DNA of 63,263 bases from Chrysophaeum taylorii (Eukaryota > Sar > Pelagophyceae > Pelagomonadales > Pelagomonadaceae), in the NCBI GenBank assembly GCA_029834535.1, contig JAQMWT010000131.1:1-63263 (forward strand), written 5' to 3'. A model generated the notes under the pieces. That model made no database searches. It was not told the DNA's origin and worked only from the letters and a program-made list of their open reading frames with translations. Both the position numbers and the translations under genes were made by a program. The first letter of the stretch is position 1, and each line of letters starts with the position of its first letter. Shown here in pieces: positions 31,094 to 42,110 of the stretch.

Positions 31094-32460
31094 TTGAGCC
31101 CTACAGATCGACCCTCTGAGCAGTATCTGCGAATTACCGACACCACCCTTCGTCACGTACAGGTTCCGCTGTTGAATACGCGTACCCGTGTCGTTAAGTG
31201 GGTATCAAAAGATGATCTTGAGGATCGCACCAAATGGAAACCGCCAGTAGTATATTTGCTTCCGCTTCCAACAGGTGCGCCGGGGACGGCTCATTCTTCT
31301 TCTGCTGCCCCCCCCCCCGACAACCAAAAGTGGACGTTCCGCCGGATCCCGAACCTGATCAGGTGCCGAAAGTGAGGAGCGAACCGACTGTGCGCGTCAA
31401 AGGTGAAAAGACCAATAAAAGTCATCTTGAAGTGAGATTCAAGTATGAAGAAAAGTTCGATGTGCCGTGGGAAGATGCGCCGCGCGACGCGGATGGAGCA
31501 CCGCCGCCGCAGACTCCTGAGCACGTCAAAGAGAACGAAGCGATGAAAGTCAAAATCCCGACGAAAGAAGAAGTCGAGAAAGTCGTTCAAGAACTGGGAA
31601 TACCCGACAATCCGCACTTAGATGAAGATGCGAAGTTGATGTTAACCCACTGCGCACAATACGCTTGGGCCTTTTTTGACCCGATTATGAGACCCGTGGA
31701 CTCGACGCCGGTTTCTCTACGATTTAAAGACGCAAGCCCGCGACCGATCAAGATGACGCCTTACCAGTTGACGCCAGCAAAGCTCGCTTGTCTCAGGAAG
31801 CAGATCACCGAGTGGTGTCACGATGGAGTCATCCGACCGGCGAATTCTCCGTGGGGATTTCCTGCGCTGATGCTGCCCAAGAAAGGAGCAGAGATCGGGA
31901 CGTTAAACGCTTTTCGCGCTGCAGTTGACTTACGTCAGCTCAACGATCAATTGGTCTATGATAGCTGGCCGAACATTCGTCAAGATGATGCCGTGGCTTT
32001 CCTTGCCATGCGCCGCTGGCGGACGTGCATTGATATTCGACGGGGATACCACAACCTGCGTTTAGACACCGCCGCTCAGGACGCTGTCACGATGGTTAGC
32101 CCACTCGGAGCACACAGTTTCTTGCGCTTGCCTCTGGGAATGAAAACGACAGGAGCTCTCTTCTGCACGCAGATGGCCAGCGATTTATCGGAATGGATGT
32201 ACAAGGACTTGGTCGCGTTTGTCGACGACATTATGATGGGATCGGACGACCTCCACCATCACTTACAAGTCTCGATTGAAGTACTGTGCCACTTAGCACA
32301 ACGAGGATACAGTGGACGAACAGCGAAGTTTCACCTCCTCGAAGATGAAATCGAGTTTCTGGGACACGTTTCGACTCCGGAAGGCTAGAGGCCGAATCCT
32401 AAGACGTTAGAAGCGTTGCAGCAGATGCCGATCCCCGGAACGCTGCCGAACACGTCTCCG
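31094..32460 (+). pseudogene. pol: Gypsy B linker and reverse transcriptase
   Basis: The linker (LNTRTRVVKWVSKDDL; EVRFKYEEKFDVPW) contains an 11-C run at 31308-31318, where the reading frame changes. RT follows: FRAAVDLRQLN, IDIRRGYHNLRL, SFLRLPLGMKT, AFVDDIMMG, EFLGHVSTPEG. A TAG at 32386-32388 ends the frame. Confidence 0.87.
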
Positions 32461-33160
32461 AAGACCCAGGTTCGATCTTTCATCGGCATGAGCAACTATT
32501 GCCGCCGATATGTGAAGAATTATTCGAAGATTGTAGAGCCGTTGAGGCGATTGTGTCTCGAAGGTGTTCCGTTCAAGTGGACGCCCGAATGCCAAAAGGC
32601 GTGGGACACGATCATCGAAGCTTTGGTGGACTCTCGCGGAGTCTATCACCCTGACTACGATCTTCCTTTTCAGATCCGCTCGGATGCTCCCAAGGACGGC
32701 CCGGGCGCGCGTCTTTTCGAACTCGTGGAAGTCACGGACGCCACCAGAAAGGTGACACGAGAGGAACGAGTGATCGAGAATTGGAGCCGAGCTGTGCCGA
32801 AGGAGATGCGAAACTATGAGCCCCGACGGCTAGAGCTACTGGCAGTTATTCTTTCTCTCGAACATTTTCGCTTTTATATTGAAGGGCACAAAACGGCCCT
32901 CGAGACGGATCACCGCAATCTGACGTTTTTGCGGAAGGCGACACAATCGTCTGGGCAGTTGGCTCGATGGGCGATGCGACTTGCCAACTTTGATCCTGAA
33001 CTGGGTTACAAACCGGGGAAGTCACCGGGAATGAGTATCCCTGACTGCCTCTCTCGCAATCCTATCGATCACGTCATCGAGACGGATGAGTTTCGTGAGC
33101 CCTTGAATCACGCTTATTTGGTGAGCCAAGAACTTCCTCGGCCCATTGATGACAAAGGAG
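32416..33160 (+). pseudogene. pol: Gypsy B RNase H
   Basis: The connection TQVRSFIGMSNYCRRYVKNY is followed by the thumb-like PECQKAWDTI. RNase H acidic residues appear in QIRSDAPK, EPRRLELLAVI and ETDHRNLTFL, followed by GYKPGKSPGMSIPDCLSRNP. The segment is open and in one frame with the integrase start. It removes RNA from the RNA-DNA hybrid. Confidence 0.87.
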
Positions 33161-33960
33161 TACCACTAGCTGGATGTCATGTCATTTTGTCGTTTATCAC
33201 GACTGAGTTGCCTGAGGAGGAAGAAGAAGATTGTCGCGACGATCCGATGCAATTGGCCACGTCTCACGCTACGAGACAACGTCATAAGAATCGTCAGCGA
33301 TCCCAACCAAGCATTTTCCGAGATGCTGATGATTACCAAGAATACATCGACAAGATCCCGGATAATTTGACTTTGGAAGAGATAGCCAAAGAGCAGACCA
33401 CTGATGCTACTTGCGAAGACATTCGTTATCGCATGGCTCAGGGCCATTCTCTTCGCCGGTACGGAGCTAACACTCGCTATCGAGTTGTGAAGGGAGTCCT
33501 CTGCCGTGCCGCCCCCCATTTATACCCGATGATAGTCACTCCCCGGACTTTACGGACGCGCACGCATCATCCGACTCTGCCATGACACCCCTCTCAACGG
33601 TGGTCACACGGGTCGCCACAGTACCGTGCGATTGATACTTGAACGTTTTTGGTGGCCCCACATGTCAAATGAAGTGGGCACCTACATTGCTGGCTGTTTG
33701 GTGTGTCAGAAATCTCGCACGCCCGAACCCAAGAGAGCTGGTCTCCTTCAACAGCCTGTGTATGACGGCGATTGTGCTGTTCTCTGCATGGACTTGTTTG
33801 GACCTTTACCCAGCGCTGGTCCAGAGACATATCTTATTGTGTTTTTTGGTCCATTCTCTCATTTCATGATTCTCGACGTGCTACATAACAAGACTGCGGA
33901 GGCGGTCCTCGAGTCTTGCTTCGAGGAAGTGGAATCTTCCACGAGTTGGTGTGGTTGATC
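33161..33960 (+). pseudogene. pol: Gypsy B integrase, N-terminal part
   Basis: An acidic linker (EEEEEDCRDDP) is followed by a frame break near 33585, then the zinc domain (GGHTGR, FWWPHMSNEV, CLVCQKS) and the first catalytic Asp (LCMDLFGPLP). FSHFMILDVLH and IFHE are still visible near 33870-33940, then similarity ends. The rest of the catalytic core is gone. Confidence 0.82.
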
Positions 33961-34013
33961 TGAGTGGGGTGGCGCGGTTGCATCCATTTGTTTCATATGA
34001 TGGCGTTCGTAGA

Positions 34014-34340
34014 TGTGGCGGTATCTCCTGACCGCTGAGGCTTACCCCGCTTCTCAATGCTCATACCCGTTCAACGGAACCCCTTTTCTTGCTTTCCTTG
34101 TGATGTCATGGGATTTTATCCTACTGACGTCGCCCTGTTCTCTCGATAAGAGAGTATCTTGCTATCATAAACCAACTCTCCAGCCTCAAGTTGGGAGGCT
34201 CGGTGAGCGTGAGCAAGTGTCGTGGCACCGGCGTAACCGACCCCGAGTCCGTATTGACCTCGAACAGTGAAGTCTCCGGCGTGTTGGTGAGTACCCCCTC
34301 TGTCACCCCGGGTCGGGAACGTTTATGCGGCCACCATTGG
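34014..34340 (+). repeat. Gypsy LTR shared by gypsy B (3') and gypsy C (5')
   Basis: It starts TGTGGCGGTATCTCCTGACC and aligns with the gypsy A 5' LTR read on the other strand. Gypsy B lies left and gypsy C right in the same orientation, with no second LTR. The inner boundary is approximate. The 33961-34013 spacer carries nothing recognisable. Confidence 0.68.
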
Positions 34341-34722
34341 TGGAGGACACGAGATTCGTGCGACTATATCGGTCGCCGACGGACGAGTGCCCGCGTAGCA
34401 CTACTATCTATTACGTGGTCCGGATCCACCTGCGCGCCCTAATCAAGCGCGCCAGATTCCAGAAGACCGAGTTCCTTTAGAGTTCCACGCGGATTTTGAT
34501 TTTTTCGTGCGTTTCGGAAGACCAACGCGTGAACCCGGGAAAGCGCGAGGACGGCGGAAGCTTTCGAGCGTGTGAATTAGCTACTCACAGCGGACGGGAA
34601 GTTCGCAACCACTGTTCCCAGATCCGATTGGGCAGTGAAGGCGCGTTGAAAATTATAACGCGAGCTTCGAACAAAGAGTGACGGACCCCAGCAGGACCTG
34701 GGGATTCAGCATCACCGATAGT

Positions 34723-35641
34723 ATGGAGGGCGCTGACGAGCATGAAGAAGGACCACCTCCGAGGCTTCCCACAGCCGTTGAACCAGGCCGCGAGGAAGGA
34801 GAAACGCGCGACGACGAAAACGTCGACGTTACTGAAATACACGCCGAGACTGCGATTTTCTCGCCGCTAAGTCCAGCAACCCCTGACCGCGGCGAACGCG
34901 TTACGGCCGAACACGAGACGGACCATCGAAGTCGGATTCGAGAAGACCTCGAACGAAGACGACGCGAGAATGAACAATTAGCCGAGCGATTCGCCCGGGA
35001 AAGGGCTGAAGCAAAAGAAGAAGCAGCTCGGCAAGAACTTTTCGACGCGAGCAGGCCGACCAATTTCGTCGTGAGCGGGACGAGCTGGCAGCAGAACGAG
35101 CAACCCGACGATCGAGTAGCCACGATCGCCCCGCGGAACGGACCGAACCGGGAAGAAGAACGGAACCCAGGGAGGGAACCCGTCCCAGACCTGAAGAGGG
35201 ATCCGATGACAAGGCGGAACCCGAAGACGAAAGTACGAAAATTTTCAGGGGATTATCGGAGACATGCGCGACTGCCTTCGAAAAGGTCAGTCGACCCCGA
35301 CGCCCTAACTCCAGCTTGAAGGCCGACACTTTCAAATTAGTGGTCGACGGCCGCGACCAGCGACAATTCAACCTTGACTTGGCAGCAGTGATGAACTCGT
35401 TGTCCGACGAGCACTTTTCGGTTGAAAAGCTTCGTTATTTACTACCCGTGCACATACGTGACACGGTCGCTCCGATTTTCGAAGAGCATTTGAAGAAGTA
35501 CGAGCAGCTCTGCGAAGAGTTAGAGCACTCTCCGCCCTTTTACCTCAAATATGAGGCGGACGACAAGGATCACGGACCGGCTGTACGTCGGATCCGTCGT
35601 TTGAATAAACATAACTGTGTGCGCATTTTTGATTACTTTTA
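34723..35641 (+). pseudogene. gag: Gypsy C Gag, first part
   Basis: ATG 34723 aligns with the gypsy A start. An acidic N-terminus (TAIFSPLSP) is followed by an Arg/Glu coiled coil (ERRRRENEQLAERFARER), a frameshift near 35040, and another frame with RRERDELAAER. The capsid-like part (FKLVVDGRDQRQFNLD; LRYLLPVHIRDTVAPIFEEHL) follows. It is interrupted by the SINE after IFDYF. Confidence 0.8.
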
Positions 35642-36040
35642 ACTAACCCTGCGATCGCTAACCGTTGGTTGCGATGGAGGACGGCGCCTAACACGCTTGC
35701 TCCCTGCGGCGGCCCCGGCCGTCCCGGATTGAGACGGTGCCTGCTCGCCTCCCGGGCTGGCCGGTTAGCACCCGGAAAGTCCGCGCTGGGATGGGGTTCG
35801 CTCGGTTGGGCAGAACGCGACGGACAGGTCGATTGTTCGTGGACCAACACGTTTGCGGCCTGCGACGCTTTTGCACGACTTCGCACAAGACCGCGCGCAG
35901 TGGCGGTCCGTCATCAACGAGTCCTCGTCCCTCGCCTCTGCCCCAACTGCGTGATTTTCCTCTGTGATTCCGGATCGGCTCCTGCCTGTCCGGCCTGGCT
36001 CCCATGCTCGGGAGAGGTCTGAAGTTAGTTCGTTAGTTAG
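35642..36040 (+). repeat. SINE-like retroposon, subfamily I, in gypsy C gag
   Basis: This 399-bp copy is nearly identical to 15059-15461, starting CTAACCCTGCGATCGC and ending in a GTTA-repeat tail. No clear target duplication is seen, so a few bases were lost at one edge. Confidence 0.88.
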
Positions 36041-36640
36041 ATCGACCCGCCTGCCCCCGAGTACGCAGCAGGAGCTCCTCGACTCGCTCCGGAAGGTCAC
36101 CCAAGCTTCGGTTCCAAAAAAGAGCGGAGAACGACACGTGCAGACGTATTGCGCGAAATTTCAGACGGAAGCGCTGGCGTTTAATTCCGCATCCATGCGC
36201 ACCTTGGACGATGTCGACATCATCGACTACATGATCAGTGGGTTAGCGTCCTAGGAATGAAGAAGCCGCGTGCGGACCATGAGGAGCGGCCATCCCGATA
36301 GCTATGACACGTTTAAGGCTACGGTGCCGCTCGTCTCACGATTAGACACTGATTTTCGGAAACTAGTTGAAGAAGAAAAGGAACAAGGACAGCGGCCATC
36401 CTCGAATCCGAAACCCAATAAACCGCCTCGAGGGCGGGGAGGCAGAGCAATGGCCTCGGATCAACAGTTGAAAGGCGCGCAAGAAAAATCGAGTGGGAAG
36501 TCCGCAGTGCGACTCGAAGACAACCCCAATAATGGTGTTGGCGCACGTGCAAAGATTGCGGATATTTCTGGTCCACCCATGACCAAGATGAGCATGGGAA
36601 CAGCGTGGTGTGCAATAGGCATCCGAATCCCTACTATCTC
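36041..36640 (+). pseudogene. gag: Gypsy C Gag, second part with zinc finger
   Basis: Resumes with PPSTQQELLDSLRKV and the conserved VRTMRSGHPDSY, then a basic Gly/Arg-rich stretch (NKPPRGRGGRAM). In a shifted frame near 36540-36620 a Cys/His cluster reads CKDCGYFW, then HDQDEHGNSVVCNRHP, a likely nucleocapsid-type zinc finger. A stop at 36252-36254 and a frameshift break it. Confidence 0.65.
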
Positions 36641-38157
36641 GCAATGCGGAAACGTGTTCTGAAAGACAAGAAGAAACCGACATCCCGAACGGCATGGGAG
36701 AAGCAAACTGGTGCCTCCAGTGCACAGGCTACGCGCGGATCGGAATCCGCTCACGACCTCAAGATGGCGCTCTCCGAAATCGGATCCGCCATGGCGTCGA
36801 TGAGAGACGAATTTAGAAGTATGAGGGACAACCAGTCGTCGTCTACAAGGTCACGAGACGATCGTTCGTCACCTACTCGATCGTCACGCCGACGCCGAAG
36901 TAAGAGCCCCGACCAGCGGGTCGACAGTCGAACACCCAGTCCGAGCCCACCCCGTCGCCGAATTAGCCGGAGCCCCAGTCGAAATTCGCGCCGGCGCACC
37001 CGAAGCCGACCACGCGACGAGGAGTACGACGACGGGCGTTATCAAGATAGTGGGGGCCATTCGAGCGCCACCCTTGCGTTCCAGGCCCCGTGCGAAGCGC
37101 AGTTACCATTGGGAGTTGTTATCTACCCAAAGACTAGCTCCGCCCAGTCCTCCGATGATATTGCCGATGCCGCCGCGCCGAGCAGCCATCGTTTGCGACC
37201 GGAGGAAACGATCACCGACGCTCAGATTGCTCGGTGTCCCTCCACCACGACTATGGCAGGAATATCAACAGAAGATTTGGAATCTCCGCGCTACTGGGGA
37301 GACTCGGATGCAGAGGAGGACGACCCAGCACTCCAAGATCCAGTGTCCCCCATTTTGTCAATGAGCATGTCGTTCAGGGACGAGCGCGCTGACGACGTCA
37401 CACCCACCGAGTTGACGTCGGGGACGACGTCTTCTTTTCCTGCTGCCCCCCCCCCCGAAACGGAGTTCGTCACAGATCGGACCACAGGTGCAACGATGGA
37501 AGAGACAGATCAGACCACAGGTGCGCCGATGGAGGAGAAGTGGGCAGAAATGCCCAACTGGACGGACGAGCGATTGAAGGAAACGTCCGATGAAACGAAG
37601 GAGGAAGTGAATTTACCTCCGATTGAGAAGTGTCAGAACTCGCAGCCGGTGACCGATGAGGACAGTCGAAGCGCCGATGAAGCTGAGAAGGGCACGATTG
37701 GTGGGTACGCGAGCTGGATGAAGTCGTACAGCTTTCGCGGAAATAAGACAACGTGGAGCTTTTAGAAATTGTGGACGGAGACTCAGAGCTTCCTGCGGAA
37801 GAGACCGCCGGAGCAGAGAAGGAGTCGATCGCCGAGCTGCAGCGAATAAGCCGCGAGGAGCCGAGACCCGACTGGAATCGGTAGTGGAGAGCGACGATCC
37901 GAGGGCGAGTTGATGGAAGTATCGTGGGAGGACGAAATGAACGCCATATGGGAGAACCCAGAGGCGCCAGCGGAACTTGGAGATGAGGATGCAACTGAAG
38001 CGCCGAGCTCACCCGAGGTCGCGATGGAAAAAGAGAGAAAGCCACCAGACAAAAAGAGTGCGGCGGACGCTAACGTAGAGCCAGAGACGAGGCGCGTGAC
38101 GCCTGAGACGGCAGCTGTGTCGATGCTGATGCCCTGCGACGCGGATCTGAAGAGGCG
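36605..38157 (+). pseudogene. gag: Gypsy C RS-rich and acidic Gag tail
   Basis: The open segment 36605-37765 continues from the zinc finger (VVCNRHP). A helix (DLKMALSEIGSAMASMRDEF) is followed by a roughly 60-residue Arg/Ser region (residues 79-138: SSRRRRSKSP, SPPRRRISRSPSRNSRRR), then an acidic region (ESPRYWGDSDAEEDDPALQ) with an 11-C run at 37446-37456. Further acidic sequence continues to the protease in another frame (37910 on). RS repeats are typical of nuclear splicing factors and are unusual in Gag. Confidence 0.7.
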
Positions 38158-39177
38158 ATGCCATCATACCGCCCTGTCGCCGCGCGATGGGAAAAGATCG
38201 AGGAAGACCTCGTCACCATCGGTTGTTTGGATACTGGCACACTTACGTTCATAGTTGGACATATTTACAAAAGACGAGACGGGCCGAAGTTCGCAACGAT
38301 CATAGGTGTGGATGGAATGGCGGATGTCTCTTATATTTGCCGCGAGATGGTCGCCAAGCTAGCGAAGGATAAGATAATCTTCGACCATGGCGAACTCCCG
38401 GTCGAGCGCACCCTGTGCGGGTTGGGATTGAACAAGACGACTATCTACAAATGGGTTGCGTTGCGAATCGCTCTTGCGGACGACGTGGCAGTCCCAGTGG
38501 TTGCTATCGTGGCCGATACGAATCATTTATTTCTGTTGGGAGCGCGCGATATTCGAGTGCTGGGAGCCGCGGTGGACTACCCGCACAATTGCATTGCGTT
38601 TGTCCGCACGCAAGTCGCATGTGGGCGCGAGTGGCTGAAGGTGCAGGGTCAAGGAGTCGATTCCCCCAAACTGACGATCAGATCAACGTATGATGAGCGC
38701 AGCCCAGTGGTAGTGCCGATTTACGGTCACCAGCACCCCGCGATGAAGCAGAGCCTGAACACGGTCGAGGATCGCGTTTACGCTCGCTTGTGCACGATTA
38801 GAGAGCTCCAGAGTCCACCGCCAGAACGAGCGGCAGCTTCGAGGACGGGAGTCTCGACTGTTATGCCTTCTCGAGTTTCGAGCAGCGCTGCCCATGAAGT
38901 GGTGGCCTACGCTGCGCGCACGATGAAGGTCGAGCCTGGGCGCACTTACTGCGAGCCAGTCACCCTTTCCGAGCCCTTGGAAAACGGGCAGGTTTTCGTT
39001 GCTACATCCCCTGGATACGAGCAACTCAGGGTAGTCGATGGAATGCGTTCCTCTTCCGATGATCACGACAAGTCCGCCGCTCGAGTGGCGATTTTCTCCA
39101 CTCGAGATGTGCCGACCTGTTTACTCAAGGCGAAATACTCGCCCTGCGTGATATTGCTCGCTTTGATGACGAGTTGA
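38158..39177 (+). pseudogene. pol: Gypsy C protease and beta-rich region
   Basis: The open 339-codon segment has protease active loop GVDGMADVSYI (38308-38340) and the second conserved strand LLGARDIRVLGAAVDYPHN. Then come VVVPIYGHQHPAMKQ and the gypsy-type beta-rich region (TMKVEPGRTYCEPVTL; GQVFVATSPGYEQL). A frameshift near 39117 separates it from the linker (VATVEDLTKECE). The D-G-M-A loop is shared with gypsy B. Confidence 0.72.
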
Positions 39178-40380
39178 ATGTTGCTACGGTCGAAGACTTA
39201 ACGAAGGAGTGTGAGGCCGAGTACGACAAGGCCAGCCTTTCGTTCACTGTTTCGGTCGCAAATCACATGACGCAATGCGAAGCGGCCCCCGCGCCGATGC
39301 TGTTGAGTTCGGTGCAAAAGGCGGCCCCGTATGCCAAAAAGGACGTGACCTCTCGTCAGGAGTCGCTCGATAACGACGCTTTCGACCTACGATCCGACGA
39401 AGATGAAAAGAAGTGCCGAGTGGTACAGAAGGCAAGATTCGCCGAAGATTTGAAAAGGTCCAATGGCTGCCGATCACGTATCGCAAGGTGGTGATGCAAT
39501 TCAGCGGCGCCGGAGGCAGCACTTTAGGGCCGCAACGAGCGAACGAGTTGTGCGGGACGTCATTTCGAGTCGCCCTTGCTCTTGACTCTTCAGCAGCTGC
39601 AACGAGATCCATCAGAATAACTTTCCTAAGGTGCCTGCGGTCAGCATACGCTATGCGGACGCTATGAAACGACCCTCCGATTGATAAAGGGCTATTTGCC
39701 TGAAGTAGAATGGTCGTCGTCGATGTGCATCGCGTCCCCGCCCTGTGTTCATTCAGCACTCTGCAATTTGACGTCCAGAGATGTCGGCAAGGGAGTGACG
39801 GCCACTCATTGGACGATGAAGCTGTGCAAAATGGCGGCGTTCGTGATGTGGCTGATTGAACAAGAAGCATCGATCATCTCTCATATTGCGCGTTTACACC
39901 CCAACGTGTACGTCGTCAATTTTCACGACACTACGCCCGATTTGATGAGCTGTCGCGTGCGGTTGTTGGTCTCCAGTCACCCGCTGCACCTGCAAGAGGC
40001 TCCGAAAACGTGTGCGAATATGCAACAAGAGTTCGCTGCAGCCTTAGGTTATGCGGATGAACGCCACCTGCTCCAGCTGAACAATTTAGGCTCGTCCCGA
40101 GACGCGACGGATACGGCTTACACCGTTACGCGAATTCCTATTCGCTTAGGACCGCACCGCTCGGACACTCCGCCTTTGACTCTCAAGATGGCCGCAAAGT
40201 TGCTCACGATGCCGCCGGACCATGATTGGGCTGGCCTGTCTAAGACAGATTCGTTCAAGCACTTGGCGTCTGTCGTGCCCCCTGACACTATGGCAATGTT
40301 AGCCCTCGATTTGCACAACTCCGTGATCCGAGGTGTCCGCCAAAGTGGCGAAGTCCTGCCGACCGCATTGAGCCCTACAT
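39178..40380 (+). pseudogene. C5 cytosine DNA methyltransferase domain of gypsy C
   Basis: Linker, then motif I VVMQFSGAGGSTLGPQRAN (39490-39550), and a frameshift near 39600. From 39681 the frame is open through motif IV CIASPPCVHSAL (39727-39762), motif VI equivalent WLIEQE, motif VIII MSCRVRLLVSSHP, the variable region LGYADERHLLQLNNL, motif IX PLTLKMAAKL and motif X SVVPPDTMAMLA. It is the best uninterrupted motif IV-X stretch in the window. It would need only motif I in frame to be complete. Confidence 0.88.
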
Positions 40381-41779
40381 GCCGACCCTCTGAGCAATAT
40401 CTACGAATTACCGACACCACCCTTCGTCACGTACAGGTTCCGCTGCTGAATACGCGCACCCATGTCGTTAAGTGGGTGTCCAATGATGATCTCCAGGATC
40501 GCACCAAATGGAAACCGCCAGAAGCACCTTTGCTTCCGATTCCAACAGATGCGCCCGGGCGGCTCATGCTTCTTCTGCTGGCCCCCCCCGACAAGCAAAA
40601 TTGGACGTTCCGCCGGATCCTGAACCTGATCGGGAGCCAATAGTGAGGAGCGAACCGAGTGTGCGCGTCAAAGGTGAAAAGATCAACAAGAGCCATCCCG
40701 AAGTGAGGTTCAAATACGAAGAAAAGTTCAATGTGCCGTGGAAGGATGCGCCGCGCGATGCAGATGGTGCGCCGCTGCCGCAGACCCCGGAGCACGTCAA
40801 GGACAACGAAGCGATGAAAGTCGAAACTCCGACGAAAGAAGAAGTCGAGAAGGTTGTTCGAGAACCGGGGATTCTCGACAATCCGCATCTGGATGAGGAT
40901 GCGAAGATGATGTGAAGCCACTGCGTGCAATACGCGTGGGTTTGACCCGATTATGAGAACTGTGGACTCGCCACCGGTTTCTCTACGATTTAAGGACGCA
41001 AACCCACGACCGATTAAGATGACGCTTTACAGGTTGACGCCAGCGAAGCTCGATTGTCACAGAAAGCAGATCACCGAGTGGTGCCGCGATGGAGTCATCC
41101 GAACGGCGAACTCTCCGTGGGGATTTCCGGTGCCGATGCTGCCCAAGAAGGGAGCTGAGGTCGGGACGTCGAACGCTTTTCGTGCTGCAGTAGACTTACG
41201 TCAGCTCAATGATCAGCTGGTCAATGATAGTTGGCCGAATATTCGCCAAGATGACGCGTTAGCCTGTCTTGCCATGCGCCGTTGGCGGACGTGCATTGAT
41301 GTTCGATGGGGATACCACAAGCTGCGTCTGGACGCCGCCGCTCAGGATGCCGTCACGATGGTTAGCCCACTCGGAACCCATAGTTTATTGCGCTTGCCTC
41401 TGGGAGTGAAAACCGCAGGAGCTCTTTTCTGTAAGCAGATGGCCAGCGATTTGTCAGAATGGAAGTATAAGGACTTGGTCGCGTTTGTCGACGATATTAT
41501 GATGGGATTGGTCGACCTCCACCGTCACTTACAAGTCTCGATTGAAGTACTGTGCCACTTAGCACAACGAGGATACACTGGACGAACAGCGAAGTTTCAC
41601 CTCCTCAAAGATGAAATCGAGTTTCTGGGACACATTTCGACACCGGAAGGCTTGAAGCCGCATCCTAAGACGTTATAAGCGTTGCAGCAGATGCCTATCC
41701 CCGAAACGTTACCGAACACGTCTCCGAAGACCTAGATTCGATCCTTCATCGGCATGAGCAACTATTGCCGCCGATATGT
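40381..41779 (+). pseudogene. pol: Gypsy C linker and truncated reverse transcriptase
   Basis: The linker continues in a shifted frame (40508-40915: EVRFKYEEKFNVPW) with an 8-C run near 40582-40589. A stop follows KMM at 40913-40915. RT is open at 40953-41678 with FRAAVDLRQLN, IDVRWGYHKLRL, AFVDDIMMG and EFLGHISTPEG, then a stop in place of Glu. Gypsy similarity ends at 41779. Confidence 0.85.
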
Positions 41780-41872
41780 CCTAACTTCTGAAAAGGAGAT
41801 GTTTGTCTGTCTTTAAAGGTCGACTGCTAAGAGGGGGGTGTGTGTGTGGCGCATGAAGGATGTGTGTGGTTT
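41780..41872. other. Short flank between gypsy C and element G
   Basis: GT-rich sequence ends in the GGTTT target duplication of element G (41868-41872). Removing G joins it to 50121-50170. Confidence 0.6.
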
Positions 41873-42062
41873 TAGATAACAGTAAAAATCACTGTGCCCC
41901 TGGTAGAGAATGATGGCAGTGGTAGTGCCACCCTGTTGCCCTGTCCTCTTACGACACAAAGAGCGGCACGGTGTTCGACACAGCGATTTTATTTGTTGAT
42001 GGGTGTGAGTGTGATATAAAAGGGGGGGGGGTACTAAACCTACATCAAATTTTCCATCTCTA
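41873..42062 (-). repeat. 3' LTR of element G
   Basis: This 190-bp unit matches 49921-50115 and, less closely, 50171-50361. Its inner edge is followed (minus-strand sense, upstream) by GCGAGGGCG, the purine tract. Confidence 0.85.
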
Positions 42063-42110
42063 CGCCCTCGCAGATTGAGCTCGGTTATGAGCGAAATCTG
42101 GAACAAACAA
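42063..42110 (-). other. Element G purine tract and shared 3' untranslated segment
   Basis: About 50 bp are conserved with the copia C 3' end (50362-50405), including GCGAGGGCG next to the LTR and ATTTCGCTC-like sequence. This ties G to the copia C family. Confidence 0.7.

Larger units (their letters stand above)
27865..33960 (+). mobile_element. Gypsy B: 5'-truncated element
   Basis: It aligns with gypsy C from the acidic Gag tail onward: protease, methyltransferase, RT, RNase H and the integrase N-terminus. The 5' LTR and most of gag are missing, and the left edge abuts the PIF1-like DNA at about 27865. Integrase stops 60 bp before the LTR at 34014, which also serves as the 5' LTR of gypsy C. 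It is defective through stops at 30495 and 32386 and frameshifts. Confidence 0.87.
34341..41779 (+). mobile_element. Gypsy C: 5' LTR to RT, 3' part lost
   Basis: Order: leader, Gag with SINE, zinc finger, RS-rich and acidic region, protease, methyltransferase, linker, RT. It breaks off at 41779 within SNYCRRYV, where gypsy B continues. It has the most complete Gag-to-methyltransferase set of the three gypsy copies, but each part has frameshifts. Confidence 0.88.
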
